The notes beneath the pieces were generated by a model that was given only the letters and a program-made list of their open reading frames with translations, was not told where the DNA came from and ran no database searches. Below, one piece after another: positions 1 to 8,868 of a DNA stretch of 37,986 nucleotides. Origin of the DNA: Paenibacillus mellifer. Its GTDB lineage: Bacteria; Bacillota; Bacilli; Paenibacillales; Paenibacillaceae. The DNA lies in the NCBI RefSeq assembly GCF_023195895.1, contig NZ_JALPRK010000033.1:1-37986 (forward strand), read 5' to 3'. Position numbers and translations under genes: made by a program. Each line of letters begins with the position of its first letter. The stretch's first letter is position 1.

Positions 1-99
1 CCGGTCCACTCAACTGCACAAAACGCCGCGGCGTTTGTGGGAATCCCTTAAATCTTTTATACTTAAGATGAACTGCACCTGGGAGGAGGAGAAGGAACG

Positions 100-873
100 T
101 TGCACGGCAAAGTCGCCTTAATTACCGGGAGCGCGAAAGGCCTCGGGAAGAAAACAGCGCTGACGTTGGCAGAGCAAGGATGCCATATCGCGCTGAATTA
201 CGTACATAGCGAAGCGGAAGCGCTCTCTCTCCAATTGGACATCGAGCGGCTTGGCGTTCGTTGTATCGCGGTGCAAGCTGATGTCTCACGCCGGGAGCAA
301 AGCGAGGAGCTGGCTCGGCAGGTGAACGAACAGCTCGGGACGATCGATATTCTGGTCAACAATGCCGGACCATTTATTCGGGAACGTAAGCTGTTTGCCG
401 ACTACAGCCAGAGTGAAATGTTGGGGATGATCGAGGGGAATTTGGTCAGCAGTCTACTCTTAGATCATCTCGTGCTGCCGGGGATGCGGGAGAAGAGATG
501 GGGACGAATCATCCATTTCGGGTTCGGCCATGCCTCCGAGTCGCGCGCCTGGCCACACCGAGCCGTCTACGCAGCCGCCAAAACCGGGCTGGTGTCCTTT
601 ACCAAGACGCTGGCCGTCGAGGAAGCATCTTACGGCATTACGGTGAACATGGTTTGCCCGGGGGATATCCGCGGGAGCCACAAGGAGATGTCAATCCATG
701 AAGTTCGCGGTCTCCGCGATGGGGAGACGCCGCTGGGCCGTCCGGGAAGCGGGGAGGACATCGCCCGCGTGATCGCATTTCTGTGCCATTCGGACTCCGA
801 TTTTATCACCGGCAATATCATGGATATCTCCGGAGGCCTTGACCCGATCCGACCGTGGATCAAGCCATCCTGA
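100..873 (+). CDS. SDR-family NAD(P)-dependent oxidoreductase
   Basis: This is a 257-residue classical-length short-chain dehydrogenase/reductase, probably cytosolic; the substrate is unknown. It shows the Rossmann motif TGSAKGLG (residues 9-16), NNAG (87-90) and the YAAAK catalytic pair (Tyr157, Lys161). The position 13 residues before Tyr157, where the catalytic Ser normally sits, is His144; the nearest serines are 146 and 148, so the active site is atypical. The start is TTG at 100, chosen because a GGGAGGAGGAG ribosome site lies about 8 bases upstream. 3-oxoacyl-ACP-reductase-like activity is possible but not shown. The fold is certain and the substrate is not. The next gene is convergent. 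Confidence 0.88.
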   Translation: MHGKVALITGSAKGLGKKTALTLAEQGCHIALNYVHSEAEALSLQLDIERLGVRCIAVQADVSRREQSEELARQVNEQLGTIDILVNNAGPFIRERKLFADYSQSEMLGMIEGNLVSSLLLDHLVLPGMREKRWGRIIHFGFGHASESRAWPHRAVYAAAKTGLVSFTKTLAVEEASYGITVNMVCPGDIRGSHKEMSIHEVRGLRDGETPLGRPGSGEDIARVIAFLCHSDSDFITGNIMDISGGLDPIRPWIKPS

Positions 874-877
874 ACAA

Positions 878-925
878 AACAAAAAACCCGGCCTTCCGGC
901 AAATTGCCGGGGGCCGAGTTCGTTA
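878..925 (-). terminator. Terminator of the NifU-like gene
   Basis: A GC-rich hairpin (CCGGCAA/TTGCCGG core with flanking GGCC pairs) is followed on the minus strand by a T-rich run (AAAACAAAAAAC on the plus strand). It lies just beyond the stop of the minus-strand NifU-like gene and between two convergent genes. Confidence 0.65.
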
Positions 926-966
926 AAACCCTCCTGCTGAAGAGCAATTCATTTATGGAGTGCTAA

Positions 967-1212
967 TTAGAATACTTGAACAACCTCTTCTACGCCTTCC
1001 ACTTCTTCAAACAGGGCGCGTTCGATCCCGGCTTTGAGGGTGATGGTGGAGCTTGGGCAGCTGCCGCAGGCACCCATCAATTTCAGCTTCACGATGCCGT
1101 CTTCTACGTCGACAAGCTCAACGTCGCCACCGTCACGTTGCAGGAAAGGCCGCAGTTTGTCCAATACTTCCAATACTTCATCATACAATTTATCTTGTAC
1201 GTTTTCACTCAT
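967..1212 (-). CDS. yutI: NifU-like C-terminal domain Fe-S scaffold protein (YutI type)
   Basis: This 81-residue protein consists only of the NifU C-terminal domain, with the conserved CGSC (Cys49 and Cys52) in the GACGSCPSS context. In this family the motif binds a [4Fe-4S] cluster between subunits for delivery to apoproteins. I chose ATG at 1212 over the in-frame TTG at 1221 because AAAGGAG sits 9 bases before the ATG. It resembles Bacillus YutI. The divergently transcribed YuzB-like gene begins about 80 bases away and another Fe-S protein (IscA type) is 2.8 kb downstream. Confidence 0.88.
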   Translation of the reverse strand: MSENVQDKLYDEVLEVLDKLRPFLQRDGGDVELVDVEDGIVKLKLMGACGSCPSSTITLKAGIERALFEEVEGVEEVVQVF

Positions 1213-1290
1213 TGTATTCAACTCCTTTCTTGCCTTATTATATTACAAAAAGTCAAAAATTTAAATGCTTCTTCATGGGGAGGACGGAAG

Positions 1291-1524
1291 ATGAAACCGA
1301 TCCTTGAATTTTGTGCGAATAACGCCAGTTTAGGTACGGGGGAAGCCATCCGGCAAGTGAAGGAACAAATCGATTGCGACGTGTATGAATACGGGTGCCT
1401 AACCGCTTGCGGTACCTGTTATTTATTCCCGTACGTGCTGGTTGACGGGGAACAGGTAGAAGGGGAAGACGCGAAGCAGCTCGCAGAACGCATCCTGCAA
1501 AAAATCAGGGAGACACATCCATAG
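1291..1524 (+). CDS. yuzB: DUF1450 protein, YuzB type
   Basis: This is a small 77-residue cysteine-containing protein with an FCANN motif near the N-terminus and a CLTACGTCYLFP segment. That pattern is characteristic of the DUF1450/YuzB family found beside yutI and yutJ in Bacillus. Its function is unknown; the CxxC pair and neighbourhood suggest a redox or metal role, which is inference. ATG at 1291 follows GGGGAGGA with normal spacing. The downstream neighbour is convergent. Confidence 0.8.
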   Translation: MKPILEFCANNASLGTGEAIRQVKEQIDCDVYEYGCLTACGTCYLFPYVLVDGEQVEGEDAKQLAERILQKIRETHP

Positions 1525-1558
1525 GCCTTCTTAGATTGGGTGTGCTCCCTTCTTTATT

Positions 1559-2620
1559 TTATCCAATATGATGCTTGGACATCCAAAGTACGCCGCTCTT
1601 GAGCAGGCGCGGGACGCGGCCTGTGACTTGCGTTCGGCCCATCAGGCCGAATCCGGCTTTTTTGCCTAACGAACCCAGCGTCCCCTTGAGCTTAATCTGC
1701 GAGAGCCGCGGCGTCTCGCCCCGCCAATACGCGCCTGCGATTTGACCGATCTGAGCTCCCTGAGCTTCAGCCGCCTGGGCGCTGGGGGAGAAGGGCAAGC
1801 TCGCGCAGTCGCCGCAGACGAACACCTCGGGATGCTCGGGAATCTGGTAGAATTCGTTCAGCAGAACGCGGCCTTGCCGGTCCTTGGCTACATCCAGCGC
1901 TTGCACGATCGCCGCCGGCTGGATCCCGGCTGTCCATACGGTTACATCCGAGTCGATTTCACCTTGCTCATGATGAATCACGCCGCATTCCACGGCCTGG
2001 ATGGAAATCATCGATCGCATCTCGACGTCATTCTCGTGGAACCATTTGGCGACATAATCGGACACCTTCGCCGGAAAAGCGGAGAGCAAGCGGGTGCCGC
2101 GGTCAATAATCGAGATGTTCAGATCCGGACGGCTTTCCCGCAGCTCGGCGGCTAATTCCACGCCGCTTAGTCCCCCGCCAACGATGTTGATTTTCCCATA
2201 TGGACTCGCATTATTCAGCCGCGTATACGTTTCACGGGTCGAAGCAAATGACTGGACACTGCACGAAAACTCGGCTGCGCCGGGAACCTGGTGGTAGTTA
2301 TCGGTACAACCTAATGCGATCACGAGTTGGTCATATTCCAGCGGATCCTCCTCCGCGAAATGAATCAGCTGCCGGTCCATGTCGATGGCTTCGACTTCGC
2401 CGTATTTCAGAATCAGACCGGGGTAAGCGGTAAAGGGGACGCGCAATTCATAGTCGCTGGCCGTCCCGGCCGCCAAAGCATAATATTCGGTCTTTAGGCT
2501 CTGGTATGGCATCCGGTCGACCAGAACCACTTGCACATCCGAAGGAATAGGGGCTTTGAACAGCTCATGAATGACGGCCGTTCCCCCATATCCTCCCCCA
2601 AGCACAACGAATTGCCTCAT
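1559..2620 (-). CDS. yutJ: NADH dehydrogenase-like FAD/NAD(P)-dependent oxidoreductase (YutJ type)
   Basis: This 353-residue two-Rossmann flavoprotein has an N-terminal FAD motif VVLGGGYGGTAV, a second nucleotide motif NIVGGGLSGVELAAEL (around residues 145-160) and the C-terminal FAD-binding segment EVFVCGDCA. This is the pattern of type II NADH dehydrogenases and related disulfide reductases. It lacks an obvious membrane anchor and is shorter than the NDH-2 at 10.6 kb, so it may have a different electron acceptor. A GGGG-type ribosome site precedes ATG at 2620. mqnE lies upstream on the same strand with about 57 bases between them, so the two could be cotranscribed. Confidence 0.8.
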   Translation of the reverse strand: MRQFVVLGGGYGGTAVIHELFKAPIPSDVQVVLVDRMPYQSLKTEYYALAAGTASDYELRVPFTAYPGLILKYGEVEAIDMDRQLIHFAEEDPLEYDQLVIALGCTDNYHQVPGAAEFSCSVQSFASTRETYTRLNNASPYGKINIVGGGLSGVELAAELRESRPDLNISIIDRGTRLLSAFPAKVSDYVAKWFHENDVEMRSMISIQAVECGVIHHEQGEIDSDVTVWTAGIQPAAIVQALDVAKDRQGRVLLNEFYQIPEHPEVFVCGDCASLPFSPSAQAAEAQGAQIGQIAGAYWRGETPRLSQIKLKGTLGSLGKKAGFGLMGRTQVTGRVPRLLKSGVLWMSKHHIG

Positions 2621-2677
2621 ACGTGACGATTCCCCTTTTTTTGCCGTGAAATAGCCGCAGGCTGCTGCCGAACGGAG

Positions 2678-3784
2678 TTATTCGTATACCCGGATCTCGT
2701 TATAGAAGGTGTCACGCTCAACCGGGATGCGTCCGGCACCTTTCACGAGCCAGATCAGCTCCTTCAACGTCAGCCCTTCCGGCGTTTGCGCGCCGGCGGC
2801 GTGGCTGATTTGCTCCTTCAGGATCGTACCGTGCACGTCCGAGGCGCCAAAGGCCAACGCGACTTGGGTCAACTGAACGCCGATATTAATGAAGTAAGCT
2901 TTGATGTGTTGGATGTTGTCCAGCATCAAGCGGCTGATCGCGATCGTCTTGAGGTCCTCGTAAGCCGAGTTGCGGCGCATGATGCTGGCGTTCTTGTTGC
3001 GTGGCTGCATGGACAAGGGGATAAACACCTGGAACCCGCCGGTTTCGTCCTGAAGATCGCGGATTTGCATCATATGCCGAATCCGGTCCTCATAGGATTC
3101 GATCGAGCCGTACAGCATGGTGGTTGGCGTCTTCATCCCCAACTGGTGTGCGGTCCGATGGACGTCCAGGTATTGGTCGACGTTTGCCTTCTCCACCTTC
3201 ATCTTCTCCCGGTATTGGTCGGACAAGATTTCCGCGCCGCCGCCGGTTAACGATTCAAGGCCGGCTTCTTGCAGGCGGATCAGCACTTCCTTCGTGCTCA
3301 GGCCGCTGATCCGGGTGAAGAATTCGATCTCCGCTGCCGTATAGGCCTTGATCGTGACATCCGGGAAATTCTCTTTCATCGCTTTGAGAGAATCAACGTA
3401 ATATTGGAACGGAACGTGATTGTTATGTCCGCCCACGATATGGAACTCGCGGACGCCCGGGGTGATATGCTGCTTCACGTAAGCGACCATTTCCTCCCCG
3501 GAAAGCGTATAAGCCCCTTCTTCTCCTTGATCCTTGCGGAAGCTGCAAAACGCGCAGTGGGATTCGCAGACGTTCGTGAAGTAGAGGCTCATATTTTCGA
3601 TGAAATATACCTTTTTGCCGTTCTTGCGCAAATTCACTTCATTGGCTAATTGGCCAATGGTCAATATATCATCGCTTTCATATAAATAGACACCGTCTTC
3701 GAGGGTGAGACGTTCGCCTTGCCGGACTTTGTCCACAATTTCGGCCATTCTCTTATCGGTGTTTGGGGTGACTACAGTGAACAT
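2678..3784 (-). CDS. mqnE: Aminofutalosine synthase MqnE (radical SAM)
   Basis: This 368-residue radical-SAM enzyme of the futalosine route to menaquinone adds the adenosyl radical to 3-(1-carboxyvinyloxy)benzoate to give aminofutalosine. The cluster motif CESHCAFC (Cys73, Cys77, Cys80) is followed by SFRKDQGEEGAY, typical of MqnE/MqnC. Full family length, ending in a conserved-looking GRIPVERDTFYNEI segment. ATG at 3784 follows GGAGGG at about 7 bases. Its presence implies the futalosine pathway, although the other mqn genes are outside this window. MqnC or CofH-like enzymes are the close alternatives; the N-terminal layout favours MqnE. Confidence 0.9.
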   Translation of the reverse strand: MFTVVTPNTDKRMAEIVDKVRQGERLTLEDGVYLYESDDILTIGQLANEVNLRKNGKKVYFIENMSLYFTNVCESHCAFCSFRKDQGEEGAYTLSGEEMVAYVKQHITPGVREFHIVGGHNNHVPFQYYVDSLKAMKENFPDVTIKAYTAAEIEFFTRISGLSTKEVLIRLQEAGLESLTGGGAEILSDQYREKMKVEKANVDQYLDVHRTAHQLGMKTPTTMLYGSIESYEDRIRHMMQIRDLQDETGGFQVFIPLSMQPRNKNASIMRRNSAYEDLKTIAISRLMLDNIQHIKAYFINIGVQLTQVALAFGASDVHGTILKEQISHAAGAQTPEGLTLKELIWLVKGAGRIPVERDTFYNEIRVYE

Positions 3785-3926
3785 GACGTTCCCTCCGTTT
3801 CCAAATGCATGAAATGCCTCGTAACCTAACTGTATGAATTACCTACCTATTATAAACCTCACATTCCAAGCGGGCAATAAGCCTACGTTGAAGAAAAGGA
3901 ATTGGCAACAAGAAATATCACAATTG

Positions 3927-3955
3927 TTGAGCGATTGGGGGAGAAGGAGTATAAT
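3927..3955 (+). promoter_or_regulatory. SigA-type promoter for the IscA-like gene
   Basis: TTGAGC at 3927-3932 and a perfect TATAAT at 3950-3955 are separated by 17 bases. They lie about 24 bases before the start codon of the IscA-like gene. Confidence 0.75.
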
Positions 3956-3978
3956 TTTCGTAAAGGAGTGAGTACACG

Positions 3979-4335
3979 ATGATTACCATTAGCGACAGCG
4001 CCATGGCGCGGATTAAAGATATGTTAGCCGAAGAAGAAACGCCGAATATGTTCCTGCGGGTCGGAGTGAATCCCGGCGGCTGCAGCGGCTTCTCCTATGG
4101 CATGGGCCTCGATGATCAGGAGAGCGAAGAGGACGTATATTTGGACATTAAGGGGCTTAAGGTGGTCGTGGACAAGGAAAGCATCCGTTATCTGAACGGC
4201 CTGGAGATCGACTTCAAGGAATCCGGCATGAGCGGCGGATTCACCATCCATAACCCGAACGCCATCGCCACCTGCGGCTGCGGCCAATCGTTCCGCTTCA
4301 AGGATGAAGAGGGTCAACCGCAGCCTTGCGATTGA
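3979..4335 (+). CDS. yutM: HesB/IscA-type iron-sulfur carrier
   Basis: This 118-residue A-type carrier has the three invariant cysteines Cys35 (GGCSGF), Cys99 and Cys101 (TCGCGQSF). These coordinate an Fe-S cluster that is passed to target enzymes. It has the normal family length plus a short polar C-terminal tail. ATG at 3979 follows AAAGGAG at about 8 bases, and a consensus promoter lies directly upstream. It is a single-gene unit closed by a strong terminator. By context it corresponds to Bacillus YutM; ErpA would be an equivalent label. Confidence 0.88.
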   Translation: MITISDSAMARIKDMLAEEETPNMFLRVGVNPGGCSGFSYGMGLDDQESEEDVYLDIKGLKVVVDKESIRYLNGLEIDFKESGMSGGFTIHNPNAIATCGCGQSFRFKDEEGQPQPCD

Positions 4336-4352
4336 TAACTGAGCGCAAAACC

Positions 4353-4402
4353 ATCTCCGTTATGAATTCGTGCATCTACGAATAACATAACGGAGATTTT
4401 TT
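4353..4402 (+). terminator. Rho-independent terminator after the IscA-like gene
   Basis: There is a perfect 12-bp stem: ATCTCCGTTATG at 4353-4364 pairs with CATAACGGAGAT at 4386-4397. It is followed by six T. Confidence 0.9.
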
Positions 4403-4488
4403 ATGCATTTTTAATGGCATCTTAAACTATCCGTTCCTCATAATTAAACCGGCTGGCTTATAATGCGGTAATCGAGGTCATTTTTTCT

Positions 4489-5988
4489 TTGGATGGGATG
4501 GGAATTATTACGAGACTATTGGAGATGCTTTTGGTTGCGGGGTGTGCCGGACTCTGGCTTATCGTACTATTCGCCCGCCATATTAACAAGGGAACGGGAT
4601 GGGTGGCAATTGGATGTGGTCTGGCGTTATTGACGATCCATCTGGCGGTGGAAGGCCCTCGATGGCAGCTTTACCCCATTTACGTCGTCACGGTGCTGCT
4701 TATTTTATGGACAGCATGGAACCCGGGGAAATCGCGGTTGAAGCGAGGGGGGAGGAAAGCAGGAAAATACGTCATGTTAATCGTTTTCGCCCTCATCATC
4801 ATAAGCTCCGCAACGTTGTCGGTTATGCTGCCTGTAGTTCGGTTGCCGGCACCGACCGGGGCCTATCCGGTTGGGACGCGGACCTTCCTGTTTACCGACT
4901 CCGAGAGGGAAGAAAGATATACGGGGGATCCCAATGACAACAGAGAATTGATGGTACAAATGTGGTATCCTGCCGTGAAACCGGAAGGACAACATCCTGA
5001 ACCGCTGGTATCTGGCGTGGGCGATCCTCGAACGGCGAAGCGTTTTTTACAGAAGTTTGCCATAGCGCTGGAATTACCGGACTTCGCGCTGGAGTACTGG
5101 AAGTATTTTCTGAGCAACAGCTACCGGGACGCGGAAATGCTTCGTCCCGAATCCCCGTACCCGGTCGTATTGATTAGTCACGGCATGGGGACAACCCGCA
5201 TGCTGCATGTGTCGCAAGCGGAAAATCTGGCAAGCCACGGTTACGTAGTTGCGGCTATCGATCATACTTACTCAACAACGGCGACCGTTTTTCCCGATGG
5301 CAGGATGACGGAACAGAAAGCGGCGCTGGACGGGGCACATTTTATGGCTACCGCAAACTGCTTGGGGAGCATCTGGACAGAAGATGTATCATCCGTAATC
5401 ACTCGGCTGGACGAAATGAATTCGTCTTCGGATGCAAACGGCTTTAAAGATAGACTGGACATGAAGCATGTCGGAATGATGGGTCACTCCTTTGGCGGGG
5501 CGACCGCCTTCCATGTCGTTTCTTCCGATGAAAGAGTCATAGCAGGAATCAATATGGACGGAACTAATTATGACAGATACGATGAAAAACTAAACACGAC
5601 GAAACCCTTCTTGTTCTTGGAGTCCGAAAATTTCAAACAGTTTGTGGAGAAACTTCGGCAGGTCCCGAGTCGGGATGGGCAGGAGTACGCCATCTTCTCG
5701 AACGAAATCGAATTAATCGGCAGTGCGGTCAGAAATGGTAGCAAGGCGTTATATTTGACGAGAAGCGAGCATTACAATTTCACCGATCTTCCTCTTTATT
5801 CACCGTTAGTCCATCTAACCGGAATGACGGGAGCGTTAGATCGAGAGCGGGGAGCTGAAATCGTGAATGCCTATGTACTGGATTTTTTCGATACCTATTT
5901 GAAAGAAAAAGAGCCGAGACTGTTGAAAGGTCCCAGCTCCGTTTATCCCGAAGTAAAATTCGATTTGGATTTGAAGCCAATGAAGTAA
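4489..5988 (+). CDS. Membrane-anchored alpha/beta hydrolase, PAF-acetylhydrolase-like
   Basis: The 499-residue protein has four hydrophobic segments in the first 115 or so residues, followed by an alpha/beta-hydrolase domain. Visible catalytic features are an oxyanion-loop sequence VVLISHGMG, the nucleophile elbow GHSFGG (Ser334), a likely Asp in GINMDGT and a His in SEHYNF (His428). Together with MVQMWYPAV this matches the platelet-activating-factor acetylhydrolase isoform II family. The domain likely faces outward, tethered to the membrane, and cleaves short-chain esters or lipids; the substrate is unknown. The start could be TTG 4489 or ATG 4498; neither has a strong ribosome site. A TATAAT at 4459-4464 may be its -10 box. 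Confidence 0.8.
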   Translation: MDGMGIITRLLEMLLVAGCAGLWLIVLFARHINKGTGWVAIGCGLALLTIHLAVEGPRWQLYPIYVVTVLLILWTAWNPGKSRLKRGGRKAGKYVMLIVFALIIISSATLSVMLPVVRLPAPTGAYPVGTRTFLFTDSEREERYTGDPNDNRELMVQMWYPAVKPEGQHPEPLVSGVGDPRTAKRFLQKFAIALELPDFALEYWKYFLSNSYRDAEMLRPESPYPVVLISHGMGTTRMLHVSQAENLASHGYVVAAIDHTYSTTATVFPDGRMTEQKAALDGAHFMATANCLGSIWTEDVSSVITRLDEMNSSSDANGFKDRLDMKHVGMMGHSFGGATAFHVVSSDERVIAGINMDGTNYDRYDEKLNTTKPFLFLESENFKQFVEKLRQVPSRDGQEYAIFSNEIELIGSAVRNGSKALYLTRSEHYNFTDLPLYSPLVHLTGMTGALDRERGAEIVNAYVLDFFDTYLKEKEPRLLKGPSSVYPEVKFDLDLKPMK

Positions 5989-5989
5989 G

Positions 5990-7189
5990 CTAGTTGCCCG
6001 AATTAACCGAGGAACCGCTCTCTTCCGTTTTGGCTGGGGCATTCTCTTCATTCGTTGTCTCCTCGTACAAATGCGAACGCCGTTCAAACCATTGGAACAG
6101 GTGGGTGAAGATGACCTTCAGCACGGCGTAACCCGGCACGGCCAGGATGACGCCCAACACGCCAAACAAATTGCCGGCGGTCAGGATGACGAAGATGATC
6201 GTAATGGGATGAACGCGTAGCGTCTTCCCCATAATTTGCGGCGAAATAAATTTGCCTTCGATCAACTGGACAACCGTCCAAACGACGACCAGCTTCAGCA
6301 GCATGATCGGTGAAGTGACAATGGCAACGATGATTGCCGGCGTGATCGCGATGGCCGGACCGAGGTACGGTACGATGCTTGTAAATGAAGCGATAATCGC
6401 GAGCGTCAGGGAGTAATCCAGGCCGATGATCAGAAAGCCGACGTACATCAGCGCCCCGATACAGAAGCTGACGATGATCTGCCCGCGAATATAGGAGCTG
6501 ATCTGGCCGTTCATCTCGGTCATAACGTGATGGGTTTGACCACGGAAGCGGACAGGCACGTAACGCAAAATGAATTTGGGCAGCTTCTTGCCGTCCTTCA
6601 GCAGATAAAATAAGATGAACGGCACGGTGACGATCGCAAGCACGACGTTCTTGATCGCGCCCAGGAATCCGCCGAGGCCCGACCAAGCGTTGTTTAGTAA
6701 GGAAGTTCCCTGCTCGGACAATGAGTTCGACAGGTCCTCGAGATTAAAGCCGGTCGACTCTTGCACCTGATGGTAGAAGTTGCTGCCGATCAAGCTTTCG
6801 AACTGCCGCTGCACCTCCGCGGTATATCTCGGTAGATTTTCGATTAAACTCGTGATCTGCTCCTGAACCAAAGGGATTACGGTCATAATTAGCACCGTAA
6901 GAATCCCCGCGATAAACAGGTACAACCCGGTTATGGTGTAGACCCGGCGGACTCGTTTGCTTTCCAACCAATCGACCAGCGGGTTTAACAGATAATAAAT
7001 CGCCCCGGTCAGTAGAATCGGCAGCAGTACGGTTTTTAACAGCACCGTAAGCGGTTTGAACACGAACGGGATTTTGGCAAACACTAAGATGTTCAAGCCA
7101 ATCAGTAATACGACGAGCAGAAATACCACGAATCGGTTATTTAGAAAAAACCTTCTGAATCGGTCTCCCCAAGGCTGTGTACTTCCCAT
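5990..7189 (-). CDS. AI-2E family transporter (UPF0118 permease)
   Basis: This 399-residue polytopic membrane protein has about eight hydrophobic segments. It carries the family signature near the end: [24 protein letters not shown] followed by [20 protein letters not shown]. Family members act as small-molecule or Na+/H+ exporters, and the substrate cannot be told from sequence. The open frame extends 57 codons further upstream, but ATG at 7189 is preferred because AGGAGGG lies about 9 bases before it and the extension looks unlike a membrane leader. The C-terminal tail is polar ([13 protein letters not shown]). It is convergent with the hydrolase gene; only one base separates the two stops. 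Confidence 0.85.
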   Translation of the reverse strand: MGSTQPWGDRFRRFFLNNRFVVFLLVVLLIGLNILVFAKIPFVFKPLTVLLKTVLLPILLTGAIYYLLNPLVDWLESKRVRRVYTITGLYLFIAGILTVLIMTVIPLVQEQITSLIENLPRYTAEVQRQFESLIGSNFYHQVQESTGFNLEDLSNSLSEQGTSLLNNAWSGLGGFLGAIKNVVLAIVTVPFILFYLLKDGKKLPKFILRYVPVRFRGQTHHVMTEMNGQISSYIRGQIIVSFCIGALMYVGFLIIGLDYSLTLAIIASFTSIVPYLGPAIAITPAIIVAIVTSPIMLLKLVVVWTVVQLIEGKFISPQIMGKTLRVHPITIIFVILTAGNLFGVLGVILAVPGYAVLKVIFTHLFQWFERRSHLYEETTNEENAPAKTEESGSSVNSGN

Positions 7190-7366
7190 GCTATTAGACC
7201 CTCCTGTATCTTCCTTTGCTATCCAAGCTGCGATGAAATGATTTCTATGTAGTAATACGTGAAAAAGGGAGTAGGTTTCCACAATTTTAAGGAAAAAAGC
7301 CCGGCCCGCCCCCGCAGGTGCTGACCCGAGCCTTTCATCAGGGGTCGAGAGTTGTCCCAACCCGGT

Positions 7367-7591
7367 TTAGAAAAATTGCCGATTCACCATCATCACGACC
7401 AGGGTGGCCGCCGCCAGAGAAAAGGCGATACAGCCGATTCCGAGGGCTTTGCGCGCCGTTTTGGCCATTTTCAAGCCCGTGAGGAACAAAGCGACGGTGA
7501 TGCCTGCCAGCACCAGTGACATGGCAATCATAGCAAACCAGTACAGCACTTCGAACAGATTTGCTTCAAATGAAGAATTCCCCGAATTCAA
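7367..7591 (-). CDS. Small two-helix membrane protein, unknown function
   Basis: The 74-residue protein has two clear transmembrane segments (about residues 15-38 and 49-68) separated by a basic loop KMAKTARKA. The start is probably TTG at 7591, with AGGAAGGGG upstream. I do not recognise a family. It lies on the same strand just upstream of the AI-2E-type permease gene, about 180 bases from its start, so the two may share a transcript. Confidence 0.6.
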   Translation of the reverse strand: MNSGNSSFEANLFEVLYWFAMIAMSLVLAGITVALFLTGLKMAKTARKALGIGCIAFSLAAATLVVMMVNRQFF

Positions 7592-7786
7592 AGCTTTTAA
7601 TTTCCCCTTCCTCTGCTAGGTATAGACCAATGTCCCCCCTTAATATACGCGAATTTGCTCCTTTTGCATAGAAAGAGCCTGTGGACGAACACGCGGGAGA
7701 AAGGGCTGACGCCTTGGACAAACATCCAAGAATATTAATCTACAAATGAGTAGGATATCGTATAGTGCGAGAAAGGGGATGGTGTC

Positions 7787-8449
7787 ATGGCGGGAAGACA
7801 ATTGGCCAATAAATGGCTCAAGACCGAGGCGCTTCTAAGCAACGCGGACGTGGCCGCCCACATACCGCAAACCCGATTGTACAGTGCCGATTCATTAAGA
7901 AGCATGCTGCATCAGTTTGGCATGGTCGTGATTAAACCGCTCCGTGGCGGCGGGGGTTACGGTGTGATCAAGGTAACTTACGCAGGCGGCGTTTATGGCT
8001 ATACCTATATGTCACGGAGGCATAACTTCGGAAGTTTTGAGGCGATGTTCCGGTCACTAAATCGCGTGAAGGTCGGGCGCAGGTACATGATCCAGCAAGG
8101 CATTCATTTAGCTCGGATCTCCGGTCGACCGATCGACTATCGGGTGAAGGTTGTGAAGGAGAACGGAGCCTGGGTATACCGCTCGATGGTTGGCCGGTTA
8201 GCTCGTCCCGGGCTGTTTGTAACTAATTTGTGCAAAGGCGGTACGATGCTCAGCGCACGAGAAGGGCTCGGCCGCTCGTTAAGCCGCAGAGCCTCCGGAC
8301 GAAAACGGCGAGAGATGCGCTCATTGACCAATACGTGCGTGCAGATATTGGAGTCCCGTTTCCCGGGGATCGGTCAGCTGGGGTTTGATTATGGCGTAGA
8401 CCGGAGCGGCAAGATCTGGATTTTTGAAGTAAACACTCGGCCGCAATAA
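7787..8449 (+). CDS. YheC/YheD-family ATP-grasp protein
   Basis: The 220-residue protein has ATP-grasp features: the lysine strand VVIKPLRGGGGYGVIKV (phosphate-binding loop), a D-Y-R-V-K-V strand (IDYRVKVV) and the metal-binding end IFEVNTRPQ. These match the YheC/YheD endospore-coat-associated family in its short, single-domain form. Longer members carry an extra N-terminal region that is absent here. The ligase substrate is unknown. ATG at 7787 follows AAAGGGG at about 8 bases. It stands alone, next to the sporulation gene sda, which fits a sporulation-related role, but this is inference. Confidence 0.82.
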   Translation: MAGRQLANKWLKTEALLSNADVAAHIPQTRLYSADSLRSMLHQFGMVVIKPLRGGGGYGVIKVTYAGGVYGYTYMSRRHNFGSFEAMFRSLNRVKVGRRYMIQQGIHLARISGRPIDYRVKVVKENGAWVYRSMVGRLARPGLFVTNLCKGGTMLSAREGLGRSLSRRASGRKRREMRSLTNTCVQILESRFPGIGQLGFDYGVDRSGKIWIFEVNTRPQ

Positions 8450-8504
8450 GCTCGGAAAGACAAAAATCAAAAAAATTTTTGGAGAATTATGGGAACAAAT
8501 GTCC

Positions 8505-8605
8505 TGTGAATAACTTTTGTCCACATTATCCCATTAGTTTTTTCAACGCTTTTCGATAATTACTAACACGTTATTCACAGGATTTCCACAAGCGTTTGTG
8601 GATAA
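8505..8605. promoter_or_regulatory. DnaA box cluster upstream of sda
   Basis: Three perfect DnaA boxes (TTATNCACA) occur in 101 bases: 8505-8513 (minus), 8571-8579 (plus) and 8597-8605 (minus). One-mismatch boxes lie at 8517-8525, 8582-8590 and, beyond sda, 8819-8827. In B. subtilis DnaA activates sda so that Sda blocks sporulation during active replication. The arrangement immediately in front of the sda promoter here supports the same control. Confidence 0.85.
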
Positions 8606-8614
8606 CCGGAACAC

Positions 8615-8643
8615 TTGTTCTACTAAACTTTTCCTGTTATGAT
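8615..8643 (+). promoter_or_regulatory. SigA-type promoter of sda
   Basis: TTGTTC at 8615-8620 and TATGAT at 8638-8643 are spaced by 17 bases. They lie about 30 bases before the sda start and 9 bases after the last DnaA box. Confidence 0.8.
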
Positions 8644-8673
8644 GAGGAAAATACTAGAAAGGATGTGTTATCA

Positions 8674-8817
8674 ATGGCGCTGTTAACGAATGAGTTGCTC
8701 CTGGAATCCTATCAGAAGGCGACCGAACTGCAATTGGATCGGGAGTTTATCGCACTGCTGTTAGCAGAAATCCGCAAACGCGAATTAGAGCTTGCCGCGC
8801 CGTCCGTTCTGCACTGA
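8674..8817 (+). CDS. sda: Sporulation histidine kinase inhibitor Sda
   Basis: This 47-residue helical-hairpin protein contains ELLLESYQKATELQLDREF followed by IALLLAEIRKREL, which aligns with B. subtilis Sda ([20 protein letters not shown]). Sda binds the dimerisation/phosphotransfer domain of sporulation kinases such as KinA, blocking phosphorelay input when replication is active or damaged. ATG at 8674 is preceded by AGAAAGGATG at normal spacing. It is its own transcription unit, with DnaA boxes and a consensus promoter upstream. The C-terminus (LAAPSVLH) differs from Bacillus, as expected for a divergent genus. Confidence 0.93.
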   Translation: MALLTNELLLESYQKATELQLDREFIALLLAEIRKRELELAAPSVLH

Positions 8818-8868
8818 TTGTGGACAACCTGGCTATCTCCAGTTTTATTATGAAGTTATCCCCAACCA

